Positions 10,551-22,090 of a stretch of 64,000 bases of DNA are shown in pieces. Below the pieces are notes generated by a model. It was not told where the DNA came from and did not search any database. It saw nothing but the letters and a program-made list of their open reading frames with translations. The position numbers and the translations under genes are program-made. Source of the DNA: Plantago major (Eukaryota; Streptophyta; Magnoliopsida; Lamiales; Plantaginaceae). Position 1 is the first letter of the stretch. Each line of letters begins with the position of its first letter. Location of the stretch: the NCBI GenBank assembly GCA_026545765.1, contig CM048839.1, forward strand, positions 5,505,835 through 5,569,834, written 5' to 3'.

Positions 10551-11424
10551 CAGGTATGTCAACGTTTACCAGATCACATATTCCATTACAAAATAACTAG
10601 TTTATGTGTAAATGTATAATTCTTTATTATTTCTTCATTGTGCCCTACCTTACTTTTCTAGGATTGAATGTTCTGTTAATTGATGAGTAGAGGCATAAAC
10701 TATTTGCTATTCGTATGCATTGTTTGCACCATTGGTACCGGTCATAGGATACAAGGTTGTGCTTGGATTGTATGGTTATCTGCTCAACAACATTGCATTT
10801 GTGTTTGCCGCATTGTATTTATACCGGTCAGTTGAGAGCTTTAAGGTGTTGGTTTTTGTTTTGATGATCTGATTGATTAGTCTTACGATATGATGTTTCC
10901 ATATCTTAAATCCGTACAATGAAAATCGAATCATTTCGCAATCATGTTATATGTTGCTTTGTTATGGTTTTAACAGCTGGTGTTATAGTTTTAAGCATAA
11001 TTTGTTATGGTTAAAGCTTGTGTTGAATGTTTCCGTATGTTATTGTTTCAGCGCATATGTTATAGTTTCAAGGCCTATTATTGTAGTTTTAAGCAGCAAC
11101 ATTGGTGTTTTTAGGTTCTGGTAAAATATTTATGATTTATTTTTTGTAAATGCTTTGTTATAGTTATAAGAGTCATTGTTATAGTTTTAAGAGGCATTGT
11201 TATGGTGTAAAGCATCAATGTTACTGTTTTTGTTTTTAGCATGTGTTACATGTTCGTGCTTTGATATAGTTTTAAGATGCATTGTTATAGTTTTTATATG
11301 CACTATTATGGTTTTAACTTTTAAGCATTAATGTTACTATGTTTAGCTTATGTTGAATATTGGTGCCTGTTATTGTTTTTAGCGAATATGTTATAGTTTA
11401 AGACCTATTGTTGGTTGTTTTAAG
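10551..11424. repeat. Non-genic stretch ending in degenerate TTATAGTTTTAAG repeats
   Basis: There is no coding signal. From about 10965 to 11420 a degenerate unit of the form tgttatagttttaagnngcattg recurs every 30-60 bases on the plus strand. The same unit continues after the hAT element (12337-12640) and appears reversed at 12960-13180. Confidence 0.6.
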
Positions 11425-12163
11425 CTATGTTTTAAAATTCGGGTCCGACCGGCCGATCCGACCGGTAAACCGGCCTTGGCCGGCCCAAATAGGGCTAAAA
11501 AACCGGTATTGAGTCCGCCCAAAACTGGTTGGACTGGTGACCCGAACCGGTTGGGCAGTTTTTTTTTTTTTTTTGCAACTAAACCGGTCTAAGTAACTTA
11601 GAAAAAGGTTTTTGCAAATTTCTTAATTTTAAAAAAAATAAAAGCCCCAGACCCTCACGACTCGACTAGAATAAAAAAAAAAAAGATGTCCTTTTTTTTC
11701 TTTGTGCCTGTATTTTTTATTCTTGAACTATATAAATTAAATATATTTTATTGTTGAGTTTATTGTTAATTGTTATGTATATTTTGAGTTTTCTATTGGG
11801 TTTATACTTTATAATGCAAAACAAACATAAAATTCATGTTTGTTCTATTTATTAGTTATTCATTTTGTTGGTCATTATATAATCTATATGTTTTGTATTT
11901 AGGAAATGCGGAAAATGTTACAACAAATGAGAACGATGATGTTGAACTCTCGTATTATTGTTGAGTTTGATCTTTGGAACTCTATTATCTCATTAATTGC
12001 TTGTAGACTTTTATGATTGTAATGTGCATGACTTGATGGCTTGATGTCATTTTTATGATGATTTGAAGTTGTGACTCTTTATGTTTATGTCATTGGACTC
12101 ATTTCTACGATTCTATGATCTATCTATGTTTGGAACCTTTTAATTTAATATCAATAATTTAGG

Positions 12164-12237
<74 letters not shown>

Positions 12238-12336
12238 ACGTCATACCGGCTATATCCGGGTGAACCGGTCCGACCCGGTTGAACCTTTTTTTGAGGGTGG
12301 CAGGCTCAACCTCCGGTTCCGGCTTTTAAAACATAG
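11425..12336. mobile_element. Non-autonomous hAT element, 8-bp TSD GTTTTAAG
   Basis: The ends are inverted: left CTATGTTTTAAAA..., right reversed CTATGTTTTAAAAGCCGG. The flanks are perfect 8-bp repeats GTTTTAAG (11417-11424 and 12337-12344), the hAT target length. Both subterminal regions are rich in CCGG/ACCGGT motifs against an AT-rich interior. No transposase is encoded. A second family member lies at 33025-34654. The target lies within one of the local TTTTAAG repeats. Confidence 0.85.
12166..12233. repeat. TA microsatellite
   Basis: A long uninterrupted TA dinucleotide run inside the hAT element. Confidence 0.95.
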
Positions 12337-13200
12337 GTTTTAAGCATAAACGTTATTGTTTTAGCTTATGAGAAATAATTATAATTTGAGTTTTTGCAAA
12401 TGTTTTGTTATAGTTTTAAGATGCAGTGTTATGATTTTTTGTATCAATGTTACTGTTTTTAACTTGTGATGCATGTTCCAGATTTGTTATAGTCTTAAGA
12501 TGCACCGTTATGGTTTTAAGCATCAAGGTTAATGTTTTTAGCTTGTGCATGATCCTTCTTTGTTTTTAATTAAGCACCAATGTGATCGTTTTGATGAGAG
12601 TTATGGTTTTAACTACTGAATGTTTTAAGCATGTGCTGATGATGACATCGAGTTTGATGATATGTCTCTCAAAGGTGTCGCTGCAGTATTGAAGCAACAA
12701 GCACAAGCAACAAAAGGCAGGAAGTCGAAGTTCACCAACAAGTTTAATCGAAAAAAAGCATATTTTAACAATTTGGTTTGCATTTGCATAAAAAGACACC
12801 GAACGAACGTTTATTGTAATTTTTTTCTATGAGAATAGATGTTTTAAAACCTTTGGATGACTGAATGTTTTAAGTAGCTTATTTTAAGGTTATTTATTTA
12901 TGTTTTAATGGCATCATTGAAACTTTTAGATTTGTTTAATTGTGGTTTACTGATATTAGATTGTCACTTAAAACTATCATGTAGCTCCTTAAAACCATCA
13001 CACCATCTCTTAAAAAATTAACAAAAAAGGTTAAAACCAGAATTGAAACATACAATACCGACGCATTAAAACCATCACATTATCTCTTATAACATTAACA
13101 AAATACGTTAAAACTGTAACCGAAACTTCCAATGCTAACAACTTAAAACCATAACATAATCCATTAAAAGCATAACGAAAAATGTGTGTCTCGACAGTTT
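12337..13200. repeat. Degenerate repeat arms in inverted arrangement, with a small coding-like patch
   Basis: Plus-strand copies of a tgttatagttttaag-type unit (12340-12640) face reversed cttaaaaccatcac-type units (12965-13180), a fold-back layout. Between them 12625-12745 reads as DDIEFDDMSLKGVAAVL followed by a basic KGRKSKFTNKFNR stretch without stops. This may be the C-terminal end of an unrecognised protein or transposase. I cannot name it. Confidence 0.4.
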
Positions 13201-14515
13201 TTTAAGAAATTCGTTCGGTCAGACCGCTAAATTTCAAAAACCACAAAAAACCTTGATTTTCCTATTTTTTAGGAAAATCTTACATTTTTCAAGACTTTGG
13301 CATAGAAAAATAGGATAGAGAATGTATGTATAAAGTAGGAAAGAGAGCGATAACATATTAATAAGTGGAGATAGTGGGTCTCCAAAAAAGAAAACATTAA
13401 ACTTTAAAAAAAACTTATGAAATGACAAAAAGTAAACATTTAAAAAAGAACGGAGCGAGTATGACACACGCGCGCGACACACAAAAAAAACTATTAGAGC
13501 TTTTTAATTAAGTCCAATTATAAATTAATGTAAGTTGAATTGAAGTATTTTTTAAAGTATCAAATTGAATAATATAGTCGCTTCGATATGCAAGTTTAGT
13601 CAAGGCAGAAATAGTGTGCAGGTAAAAGTATGTAATTATAGTCTTGTAGGGATGAAAAAACAAACAAATTACAAATTTATAAATATTCTCCAACAATTAC
13701 TTCACCCAACTTAGTTATAATTAAATTACAAATGAACCCATGCATCATCAAATCAATTACAAATACGTCCATTTGATTCTGATTAATCATAAACATTTAA
13801 TGACATGGAAGTCTATATCATGCACACAAGCAACCAACTAAGCTAGCATTTAAACATAGGCACCGGATTCAACGACATGTGTGAATTTTTGCTGCTTTTG
13901 TAATACTTCAAACAGTGGGAGATATTACATGCGTCATCAAATCAATTACAAATACTAATCTGTAATTGAATAATAATGATTGTTTATGAAAATGACATGT
14001 TTGTATAATTATTACATGGAATTTTTACAAAACCCACCCCTCATATTGGACCTCATCTCAAATTAGCGCATGTTGTTTGAAGAATTACAAATGTTTCCAG
14101 AAAATGAACTTGTTTCGGAAACTAATTACATATAACTTCAAAAAGTCAACGCCGGAGTACACTTCATGCCGGAGACACGCCTCTGCTGATTTGGCATGCC
14201 ATGCAATTATTTTTTTTCTGTTTGATACTTCTGGGTTTATCTGTAATCAATTTTGCAAAATTATTACCCATTTGTTGACCATTATTCTTAATTTACTAAA
14301 TTTACCTCTATTTGTATCATTCACCAAATTGACACAAAAAAAAGTTAAAACCAATCCAAGAATAAAACTTTCTTTGCAAAACTAACACAAATAATATTGC
14401 AACACACTCCTCCAAAAATATCTAATTCTCAATATAAAATCAAAAACTTTTTAAAATCACAAAAAAAAAAAAAAAAAAAAAAAGAAACAAAAGAACCTCC
14501 ATTAGAGATTCATTT
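13201..14515. other. Non-genic AT-rich stretch
   Basis: I saw no gene or clear element boundary. The sequence is AT-rich, with several attacaaat-type short repeats (13660-14100) and an A-run near 14460-14483. Short ORFs here show no recognisable motif. Confidence 0.5.
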
Positions 14516-14519
14516 CAAA

Positions 14520-14793
14520 GCTTGAAATGGATCTCCAATGGAGCCCATAAGCTCCATTGGGCTGCTCCGGTGAGAGCTCAATTTGAGATGTTCAAAGACC
14601 TAGTTGTATTGGTTCATGAGCAAGGAACCATGATCGGTGAGTTGTTTGGATTGCATTACATTCAAATCAACTGGTTATGAAATCTCACATTATACTATAT
14701 GACATATTTTGTAGATGATATTGGGTTCAGCAACTGCACAGGGGAAGTCCCAGCTTGTCAAAGCTGCTAAGACACAAAAGTCAAATTAATCTC
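14520..14793 (+). pseudogene. Qa-SNARE (SYP2/SYP22-like) gene fragment with introns
   Basis: Exon-like 14577-14636 reads QFEMFKDLVVLVHEQGTMI and stops at a GT donor. The next part starts after TTTTGTAG at 14715 with (D)DIG and, after a frame change, reads SATAQGKSQLVKAAKTQKSN before TAA (14786-14788). This is the end of the SNARE domain and juxtamembrane part of vacuolar/prevacuolar syntaxins of the SYP2 group, which normally continues into a C-terminal membrane anchor not seen here. The intron phase (atcg|at) is kept, so it was copied as DNA and not as mRNA. A deletion between DIG and SATAQG removes about ten residues and shifts frame. It cannot make a working SNARE. Confidence 0.7.
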
Positions 14794-14799
14794 TGGTGA

Positions 14800-15485
14800 G
14801 TGATACAGATACTAATGCGTTGACTCGATCTTGCAGATCACAATGCTGATATGCTTCCCATAAACTGTATTGGAAGTGAAATGATTTCTTGATTGTTATT
14901 AGACCAACAACGCGGTGTTCTGCTTAAGAAAACAGAATCTTTATGAGAGTTAGTTGTTCGTTTGAAGATATTACTTTGGCAAATTTGCATGGAATGCTCT
15001 AATGATTTTTTACGTGTGCTGCTAACTCGTTCGACGTTCATATGGCATTTTATTTCTCGTCACTTAAGCCTGACCACTCAATCCGTTGATTCTTTTCGCA
15101 GAGCTGCTTATTGCTAGAAAAATTAATTAATATGATAATAAAGTAAGTGTAGTTAATAACAAAGCTTCATAAGCTCAAAATTCATGAATAATGTAATGTA
15201 GTTTTGTTTGATTTTTCAACTTGTATTATTAATAACCTCAACAATTACAAGCCAATTAATAGTTTGTCAAATTCTCCTTTACCATTAAAAAAAATTGATC
15301 ATTACATTATTTCAAAAAAACTCATTTTATATGAAGTCACATTATATATGCAATAACTTATGGCGAATCAAGTGCAACTGGCCAATGTAGTTAATATAAA
15401 AAGTAAAAAAGAAAAATCTTTCAAGGATATGTAAAGCTTATAAGATCAGACCAATTATGATTAAACATGACATATATACCTCACC
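14800..15485. other. Non-genic AT-rich stretch
   Basis: No gene recognised. The short minus-strand ORF at 14838-15041 shows no known motif. Confidence 0.4.
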
Positions 15486-15494
15486 GTAGAAAAC

Positions 15495-15556
15495 AGGTCG
15501 AACGCCGGATAAAACGTTCGATCGTCGGAGAAAACGGTCGATCGTCGGATAAAACT
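15495..15556. repeat. 20-bp tandem repeat, three copies
   Basis: Three adjacent units of the form ggtcgatcgtcggataaaac with small differences, GC-richer than the surroundings. Contains CGATCG palindromes. Confidence 0.75.
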
Positions 15557-15559
15557 TAG

Positions 15560-15997
15560 TGCACAACACATATCCAATAACACAAAGTCTCATGAGAAAC
15601 GGTCTCTAAATAACATATCTAAAGACGACTTATGTTATCAATAAAGTCATACATGTTATTAATCAAAACGTTTATGTTGTTAACGAAATATGTACTGTTA
15701 TAATATGAAAAAACACTTATATATGTTGAGAACATAGATGTTTTGATTAATAACATCGGTGATTTTCTTGACAATATAGGTCTGTTTCTAGATAAATTAT
15801 CTAGAGATCGTCTACTCATCCAATAAAATTGAAAGAAAGAAAAGAGAAAAATTACAACATTAATTATGATATTGTATACACAGATTCACACCACTCATAA
15901 ACTTAAAAGTAATTTTCACACCACACCTTTAAATGAATTTGATAACCAAATAATTTGAACTCTTCAATAACCAAAGATGAACTATGTGGAATAGTGA
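15560..15997. other. Stretch downstream of the first TED7-like gene
   Basis: 15600-15820 contains scattered inverted TTATTAATCAAAAC/GTTTTGATTAATAA-type pairs (15657-15670 with 15738-15752), which could form a hairpin. The rest, just downstream of the gene at 15998, probably includes its 3' UTR. No other gene seen. Confidence 0.35.
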
Positions 15998-16606
15998 CTA
16001 GTAGTCACGTCCACCCTGGCCAGCTCTGCCTCCCTCCCCACCGCCACGGCCATGTTCAGGCTCACACTCGGCTGCCGGAATCATAACTGGCTTCTTCTTC
16101 TTCTTGGCCAAGCAAAACAATCCCACCGCAAGAAATGCAAGGAAGAACACCCCTCCTAAGGAAGCACACACCGCGATAATTGTGGTATGGTTATTCCCAC
16201 CCCCATCCCCGGGAGTTGGTGGAGTGATTGAGGGTGGTGTGAATGGTGATGGTGTTATTGGAGTGTAGGGTGTTGGATAGCTTGGTGGAATAGCATGGGG
16301 TGTTTGTGGAGGATAAGCCGGCGTGTTGGGCGTATACTCTGGCGGAATAGAGGGTGTCTTCGGTGGATATGCTGGTGTTGTTGGCGTGTTAGGTGGATAT
16401 GCGGGGGTGGTTGGTGTAGTTGGGGTTTTTGGTGGATTGGCAGGCGTTGTTGGTGTTTGTGGTGGATAAGCTGGTGTGGTTGGTGTTTTTGGTGGATATG
16501 TTGAAGGTTTCGGTGGATATGCAACCGGTGTAGGTGGCGGTGGTGGCGGCGGCGGAGGGGAGGTGTACTTGTAGTCCACCCTCTTAACACTTTTAAGAGA
16601 AGGCAT
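15998..16606 (-). CDS. TED7-like proline-rich single-pass membrane protein (copy 1)
   Basis: A 202-residue protein starting MPSLKSVKRVDYKYT. Residues 16-25 are nearly all proline; about 26-132 are repeats of the TPTTPAYPPK type; about 141-167 form one hydrophobic segment with SLGGVFFLAFLAVGLFCL; KKKKK follows, then a short Glu/Gly-rich tail. No classical signal peptide is seen. This layout matches TRACHEARY ELEMENT DIFFERENTIATION-RELATED 7-like proteins, reported to act at the plasma membrane with cellulose synthase during secondary wall formation. An upstream in-frame ATG at 16651 exists, but the chosen start is the one conserved in copy 2. It is single-exon. Copy 2 lies about 5.5 kb away on the same strand. 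The TED7 link is by architecture and membrane segment; a generic hydroxyproline-rich membrane protein is the alternative. Confidence 0.8.
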   Translation of the reverse strand: MPSLKSVKRVDYKYTSPPPPPPPPPTPVAYPPKPSTYPPKTPTTPAYPPQTPTTPANPPKTPTTPTTPAYPPNTPTTPAYPPKTPSIPPEYTPNTPAYPPQTPHAIPPSYPTPYTPITPSPFTPPSITPPTPGDGGGNNHTTIIAVCASLGGVFFLAFLAVGLFCLAKKKKKPVMIPAAECEPEHGRGGGEGGRAGQGGRDY

Positions 16607-16710
16607 CTTGATTTGGAGAAGATGTGAAATTAGGAGGAAAAGATTAATCACTATTGAGTAGAAAAGTAGAGTTTGTGATTGAAGTGTATTTGTTAGTGAA
16701 TGAATTTGCT

Positions 16711-16720
16711 CTATTTATAG
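16711..16720 (-). promoter_or_regulatory. TATA box of TED7-like copy 1
   Basis: CTATAAATAG on the minus strand, about 105 bases before the chosen ATG, the same spacing as in copy 2. Confidence 0.7.
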
Positions 16721-16760
16721 GACATATAAACACGAAAGTTATCTTCAAAGTTGAGTAGGT

Positions 16761-16792
16761 AATGTTGATTAGCATTACAAGGCTGTCTTTAT
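16761..16792 (-). promoter_or_regulatory. Conserved promoter block, copy 1
   Basis: A 32-base block (plus-strand core attacaaggctgt) found about 41 bases upstream of the TATA box and nearly identical to 23008-23038 upstream of copy 2, while nearby promoter DNA has diverged. It is a candidate cis-element for shared expression of the two genes. Confidence 0.5.
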
Positions 16793-17382
16793 TTAGGTAA
16801 TATTCTTGACCATACGAACTGTATATACAAATCCAAATGAAAATAATTGAACTCGGTAGCTAGTTATGATCTATGTTGTGGTTAGTTTTAAAATAAATTC
16901 CTCACGTGTCTGTGCAGTTGATAGCTCATAATTTTTAAACATTATATTTAAAGATCAACTAATAAAACTATTACTACTAAACATCTCTATAAAAATTAAA
17001 TAATTTATTAAATATCAACTAACTTATCAACTATCGTCGAGCAATCATCTTTACTTACTAATAATTTTTCTAAACATAGCATACATGAATCCATATTTTT
17101 TATGGCGGCGCTGCCGTACAATGTGTAGGAACATTAGCAGCTAATGTCCATGTTCAATTTAGTGGAGTAGTAATATGCAACTAACCACTCTTGGCATTTG
17201 CCTGCTTGGAATTTTCAGTGATCAATTAGTTCTTTAATTAGTTCACAACTTGTGTCTTAATTTTCATTAATCCAACTGTTAACAAAACTTAATCATATGG
17301 TTATGATGGTTTGTTCTTCGTATTAACTAAGATCCGGCATACGGTTATTGAATGAGTTATTAAAACACACCGTAATATAATA
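16793..17382. other. Upstream intergenic DNA of TED7-like copy 1
   Basis: AT-rich, with no gene or repeat boundary recognised. Probably distal promoter. Confidence 0.4.
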
Positions 17383-17626
17383 CTCCCTCCATTTCAGAAA
17401 AAGTGTTACATTTTACTATTCTGCGGTCAACTGTCTCCGCGTTTGACCACAATTTACTCTTAAACGATATTAATAAATAAATTATTAAAATTATATAATG
17501 AAAATTTAGTAATTAAATTTTTATTATATGATTTACTATTATCGTTTATAAGTAATTTGTGGTCAAACTCGAAGACAGTTGACCGGTCAAAGTCAAAATG
17601 TAACACTTTCTCTGAAATGGAGGGAG
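17383..17626. mobile_element. Stowaway-like MITE with TA target duplication
   Basis: The ends CTCCCTCCATTTCAGAAAA and its reverse partner at 17608-17626 form terminal inverted repeats flanked by TA (17381-17382, 17627-17628). Internal arms also pair (ttgaccacaaattactctta with its inverse), so the 244-bp element can fold as one long hairpin. A decayed relative is at 39490-39724. Confidence 0.85.
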
Positions 17627-17628
17627 TA

Positions 17629-20530
17629 TGTAACAGCCCAAAAATTCGTATTTTGAATTTAAGTGTTTTAAAGTGAACCGATCGTCAAAGCGGAATTCGT
17701 TGAGCGCGGTTAGTCAGCCCAATGCCTCCCCTTCTTTTCAGTCCAATTCTTTGAGCCTCAAGCTAGCCCAATTGTTCCTGTTTCTTAACCTTGGCCCAAC
17801 CTTTTACTACCTTTAACCCATCAGTTTAATTAGTCATTAATCTCCATCAATTACTAGATGAAGGTAAAAAGGAAAATGTCCAGACAATATGAAGCCAAAA
17901 CGTTTGAAACCTCTACCCCCATCAACATTATCTTAGCAACAATCTGATCTTCTTCTTTTAGCTCCTTTTCTTGGACGTTTTTCGTTATCAATCAGTCCAG
18001 AAAGCTTCTTCTATCAAGGCAAGTCCCCTAAGGGTGCATTCACGTTTATGTGTTAATTGTAAGAATTATAAGTTATGTTGTATGCAAGTTTCCCTAGGTT
18101 TCATCCACGATTAATTGGTTTTTATTATCAGGGCCGGCCCATAAAATCCGAAGCCTTGTGCGGAACTTCAATTTCATATACTATCTTAACACTACCTCAT
18201 AAACGTAAATTATAATTATGCATTTTTTTTTACTTCCAATGCATGCATTTAAAATAAAATGATGAATTTAAAACCTTAAATGCACCCTTAGTATAGAAAT
18301 TATGTTCAAACAAAATTTAAAACATTGCATTTTAAGTGAAAAACTACATTTTAGTTATTTTTTTATGAATATAACTTATTTTTGCTTAACTTAAAATGCC
18401 TACAACTTCATGTATTAGCTGTAAAACCATTATCTCGTTCCAAAAAAAAAAAATTGTAAAATCATTAGTCGTCGAATTTTGTTGTTGGATATATTGTAAC
18501 CTTTTTATTGTCAAATTGAATGTTTAAATTTTACATCAAACGTTCAAGGATGTTAAATTAAATGTTTAAATTTATATTAAACATGTAAGCATATTAAAAT
18601 GATCTTGAAAAATTAAAAAACAAATTTTAACTTAGCTCAATGTAAATAATAAATAAAAACACCATAAACATGAGTCTGCACATAGAAATAAAACAGGAAA
18701 ATGTTAAAATAATTTAGAAATAAAATGCTTAAAGAATTAAGAAAAAACAAAGTTACAAATATATAACTATAATAGAAAAACTTTAAAAGAATGAACAAAA
18801 AGACAAAAATGTTATAAGAATTAAGAAAAAGAAAATGTTAAAAGAAATAAGAAAAAAGAAAATAGTGTGGATTTGAGCAATCGAACCTAGGACCTCTTGT
18901 GGCCAATGAATAATTAGCATATGTAAAGCTGGTGGGAGATAGAGCACATTAAAAATTCTAGTACGTTAAAGCTATTAAAAGAGTTTAAACATACTTAGAA
19001 ATATAAAAAATAAAAAAATTATTTGGGGCCCCGAAAATATGGGCCTCCCGCACAGGACCAGGGGCGGCCCTGTTTGTTATCTACGCTATGATATGATTAT
19101 GCTTGCAAGTTTCTTTAGAATTTGTGCACTTTATGTTAAAAGTGTTTGATACATGTATTATTATCCATGCTATGAGTTGTGATTGTAGCAAGTTACCCTA
19201 GCGTTAAGTAACCAGTATCATGGTTAAGTTTAGAAAAACATGTTCCATGTTATTAGAATTATAGGTGTGAGTACGTGGTGTTGTATGTGCGGGTATCATG
19301 TGGTATATGTTCGCAGAATGATATGATCATGTTCCCGTTCAGTGTTAATTGCATTATATCGTGATCAAGTGTTTCGTTTGGTGCTATATTGGAGAAATAT
19401 GTATTTTTCTTGTCTAACAATTGTACTGATGTTAATTAATGTGTTTTGAGCATTGTTCATACGCTGTAGATAGACCTGGTTTGATGACTTCCATATTTTG
19501 AAAAGTAGAAGCATTTGTTCATTCTTATTTTGATTGTTGGCTCGGTTTGTTGAATGAAACTAGCTGCAGTACGTATTATCTACTTTGTGTACATTGCCAT
19601 TACTGGCAATTAGTGTGGTGCATTCCTTATTTTTATGGTTTGTTTGTCTATCTACTGTTTATTCATGATTAAGCAATTTGTGAAGTTATGCATACATCAT
19701 TTAGAATCATGTATTCATGAGTTAGAGTTTAAAAGAATGCATTCACTTTAATAAGATGTTAAAGGTTCGAAGTAAAGTAAGTTTCAAAGTTAAAAAAAAG
19801 TTAAGGGGCTCGTAGGGGAGTATCCTGATATTTGTGGTGCAGTTATTAGTTCATATTCAGCGGATAGGGACCAAGGTCCTGAGGCCGTCAGATTTTATTT
19901 ATTCAACGGATAGGGCACGAAAGTGACCTGACCGGCAGATAGCCAACATGGCCGGGATAGGAACCTACGATGCTAAGTGAGCTCGCGATCATGTTATGTT
20001 TTAAGACATTTAAAGATAAAGTTTCAAGATAAGTTTCAAGTTAAAGAGTTTTCAAGAAAAACAAGTTTTTAAGTGTTAAGAGTCAGGTCATACGGTTGCA
20101 TTGCATTAAGCAAGACTAAAAGATTTATAAAAGACATGAACATAGAACTTTAGGTCATGACACGTGCATGGAATTTGCTCAGTCAGTGGTCACGGCCGAC
20201 CCCTTTCTAAAATATCAATTTTAGGTATGAAGTCGAGCTATTGAAGTGGAGCGTTGCCGGAGCAGTGATCTTTACCAGAAACGTTTTTACCATTTTCAGT
20301 TTCATGAATTTAGACCTTTGTATTTAAGCTTTTACGATTTTAAAGTTACGTTGCATTATTTTACTAGTTCACGAATTAGAATCAAGAATTTTCATGTACA
20401 GTCTAAGGACATTCAAGGCGTTGCACTACGTTTTAAATTTTCATAAGTCAAGTTCATTGAATTTAAAAGCTCACGAACTAACGTGAGTTATATTTTCCAA
20501 AGTTCGTCTTTTAAAAATCAGGGCGATACA
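17629..20530 (+). mobile_element. Probable solo LTR of a Ty3/gypsy (Tekay/Del-type) element
   Basis: It starts TGTAACAGCCC and ends GGGCGATACA, the long inverted-type termini typical of Del/Tekay chromovirus LTRs. The right half has the tract with 'ggataggg...ccaaggtcctgaggccgtcag' and 'agccaacatggccggga' that such LTRs often show. About 2.9 kb including the 944-bp hAT element at 18129-19072. No retrotransposon proteins follow. Flanking 5-mers (GAGTA, TAAGT) do not match, so the solo status is not proven. It begins exactly at the right TA of the Stowaway-like MITE. Confidence 0.55.
18129..19072. mobile_element. hAT-like element nested in the LTR
   Basis: Ends CAGGGCCGGCCC and GGGGCGGCCCTG are inverted. 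The flanks are TTTATTAT (18121-18128) and TTTGTTAT (19073-19080), an 8-bp target duplication with one mismatch. The interior is AT-rich with no transposase. The CAGGGGCGGC-type end is a known plant hAT terminus. Confidence 0.75.
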
Positions 20531-22090
20531 TAAGTGTCAGATTAATTATTAACTATGTATTATGTATAGATTCTTTCCACCTAAACAACCTTAGAATACA
20601 ATACCAACATCACAAACTTTCAAAACGTGAGCTTCATCTTAGCTGAAAAATGAACACTCCATCCTCTAGTATATATATACGTCATTTTGCCTAATTAAAA
20701 GTGAAAAATTGCAACCGAATCCAACATTTGAGAGGATTAACCATACTAATTAAGATAATACCTCAAAACAGTGGATCTAAGGACAGGGCAAAGCCAGGAT
20801 AAAATATGGATTAGGGCGTATTTCTTTAAAAAAATTATTATTAAAGTTGGGGTAATTTTTTAATAGGTACATGTGAAAAATAATACACAAAGATTTTCAT
20901 TTCAACCAAAAATCCTATATATATATATATATTAAGAGAAAGAAAAAATAGAATTTCACACTCAAAAGGGCAGCGTGAAATACAAAAATACATCAAAATT
21001 ACACTAAAATTTTTTTTTAAAGAAAAGAGCCCTACCCATCTAATACTCACATCCGCCTCTGGGTGAGGATATTATCATATATTCTCTATGCTAATATACT
21101 CCATCCGTCTCGAATTCAACTTCCCGCCTTTCATGTTAAGACTTCATAATTTTAACTATTTATCATTTAAATGGAATATCTCTCGCCTACTTTATTCATT
21201 ATTTATCTTACTTTATTCACCATTTCCTTAAAATGTGTCCGGGCTCGTGAGAAGTTAAATCTGAGACGGAGGGATTCGTATAAAAGAACCAAGTTTCAAC
21301 CTCCAATACAATACTACTATGTACATTTTCAATCTCAATGCACACCACATCAAAATCCCAATAGAGGTCGAAAACTAGATTGTCCCGCTCTACTTTCTCA
21401 GATATCAAGCTCCAAGCCAAAATATCGTCAACTAGTGAGTATATATTATATACATATTCAAACTCAAAACACATAAATCACAAACTCTAGAAATATGATT
21501 TATTTAGACACTATTTGTAGCAATATCAGTTCCAATTAATTAATCAGCGCGAGACATTTCAGTGCGGCCATATATATAGACTAATTGGGATCTTTAGAAA
21601 GGTTTGGATCTTACTTTTGGACATTTCACCTCGAATTTATCAATTATCTAATTCACTAGTTTATCATAACTATTACTAGTAATTGTCAGTTAACTTATGA
21701 GTTAATTCTTATGAAACAGATCCAGAGTTATATGATTCATTGACCTAATAAATGTGGACCAACAAAATCTGACATTGCATGGAAGTATTATTACATATAT
21801 AAATGAATGAAAATATTTAATACAAGGTTCAAATGTACTATCCACCTTTGAGGAAACATATATAATACAGTATGTACCTACAAATATTGAGAGAAACAAA
21901 AGAAAAAGGAGAAAAATACAACACAGTACACCCCAAATAATCGTATACAAACATTTCTGTTTTTGTCACACCAACTCCATAGTAGAGTGATATTTATTCC
22001 CCGCAGCCATTAATTTACACAACACGATATAAATAATATAACAATGTAGGGTTGATAGCCAAATATAGGCAACGTTTATAATTGTTACTA
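20531..22090. other. Intergenic DNA between the TED7-like genes
   Basis: No gene. It contains a MITE at about 21099-21274 and an AT run near 20915. 21950-22090 is probably the 3' UTR of TED7-like copy 2. Confidence 0.4.
21099..21274. mobile_element. MITE with CTCCNTCCGTCTC ends
   Basis: The left end CTCCATCCGTCTCGAATTCA pairs with the right end, reversed TCCCTCCGTCTCAGATTTAAC. Stowaway-like in style. A partial relative begins at 30533. Confidence 0.6.

Noticed and set aside
16255..16590. His- and Trp-rich ORFs overlapping TED7-like copy 1
   Set aside because: Shifted-frame and antisense readings of the Pro/Thr repeats; the real frame is the one conserved between the two paralogues.
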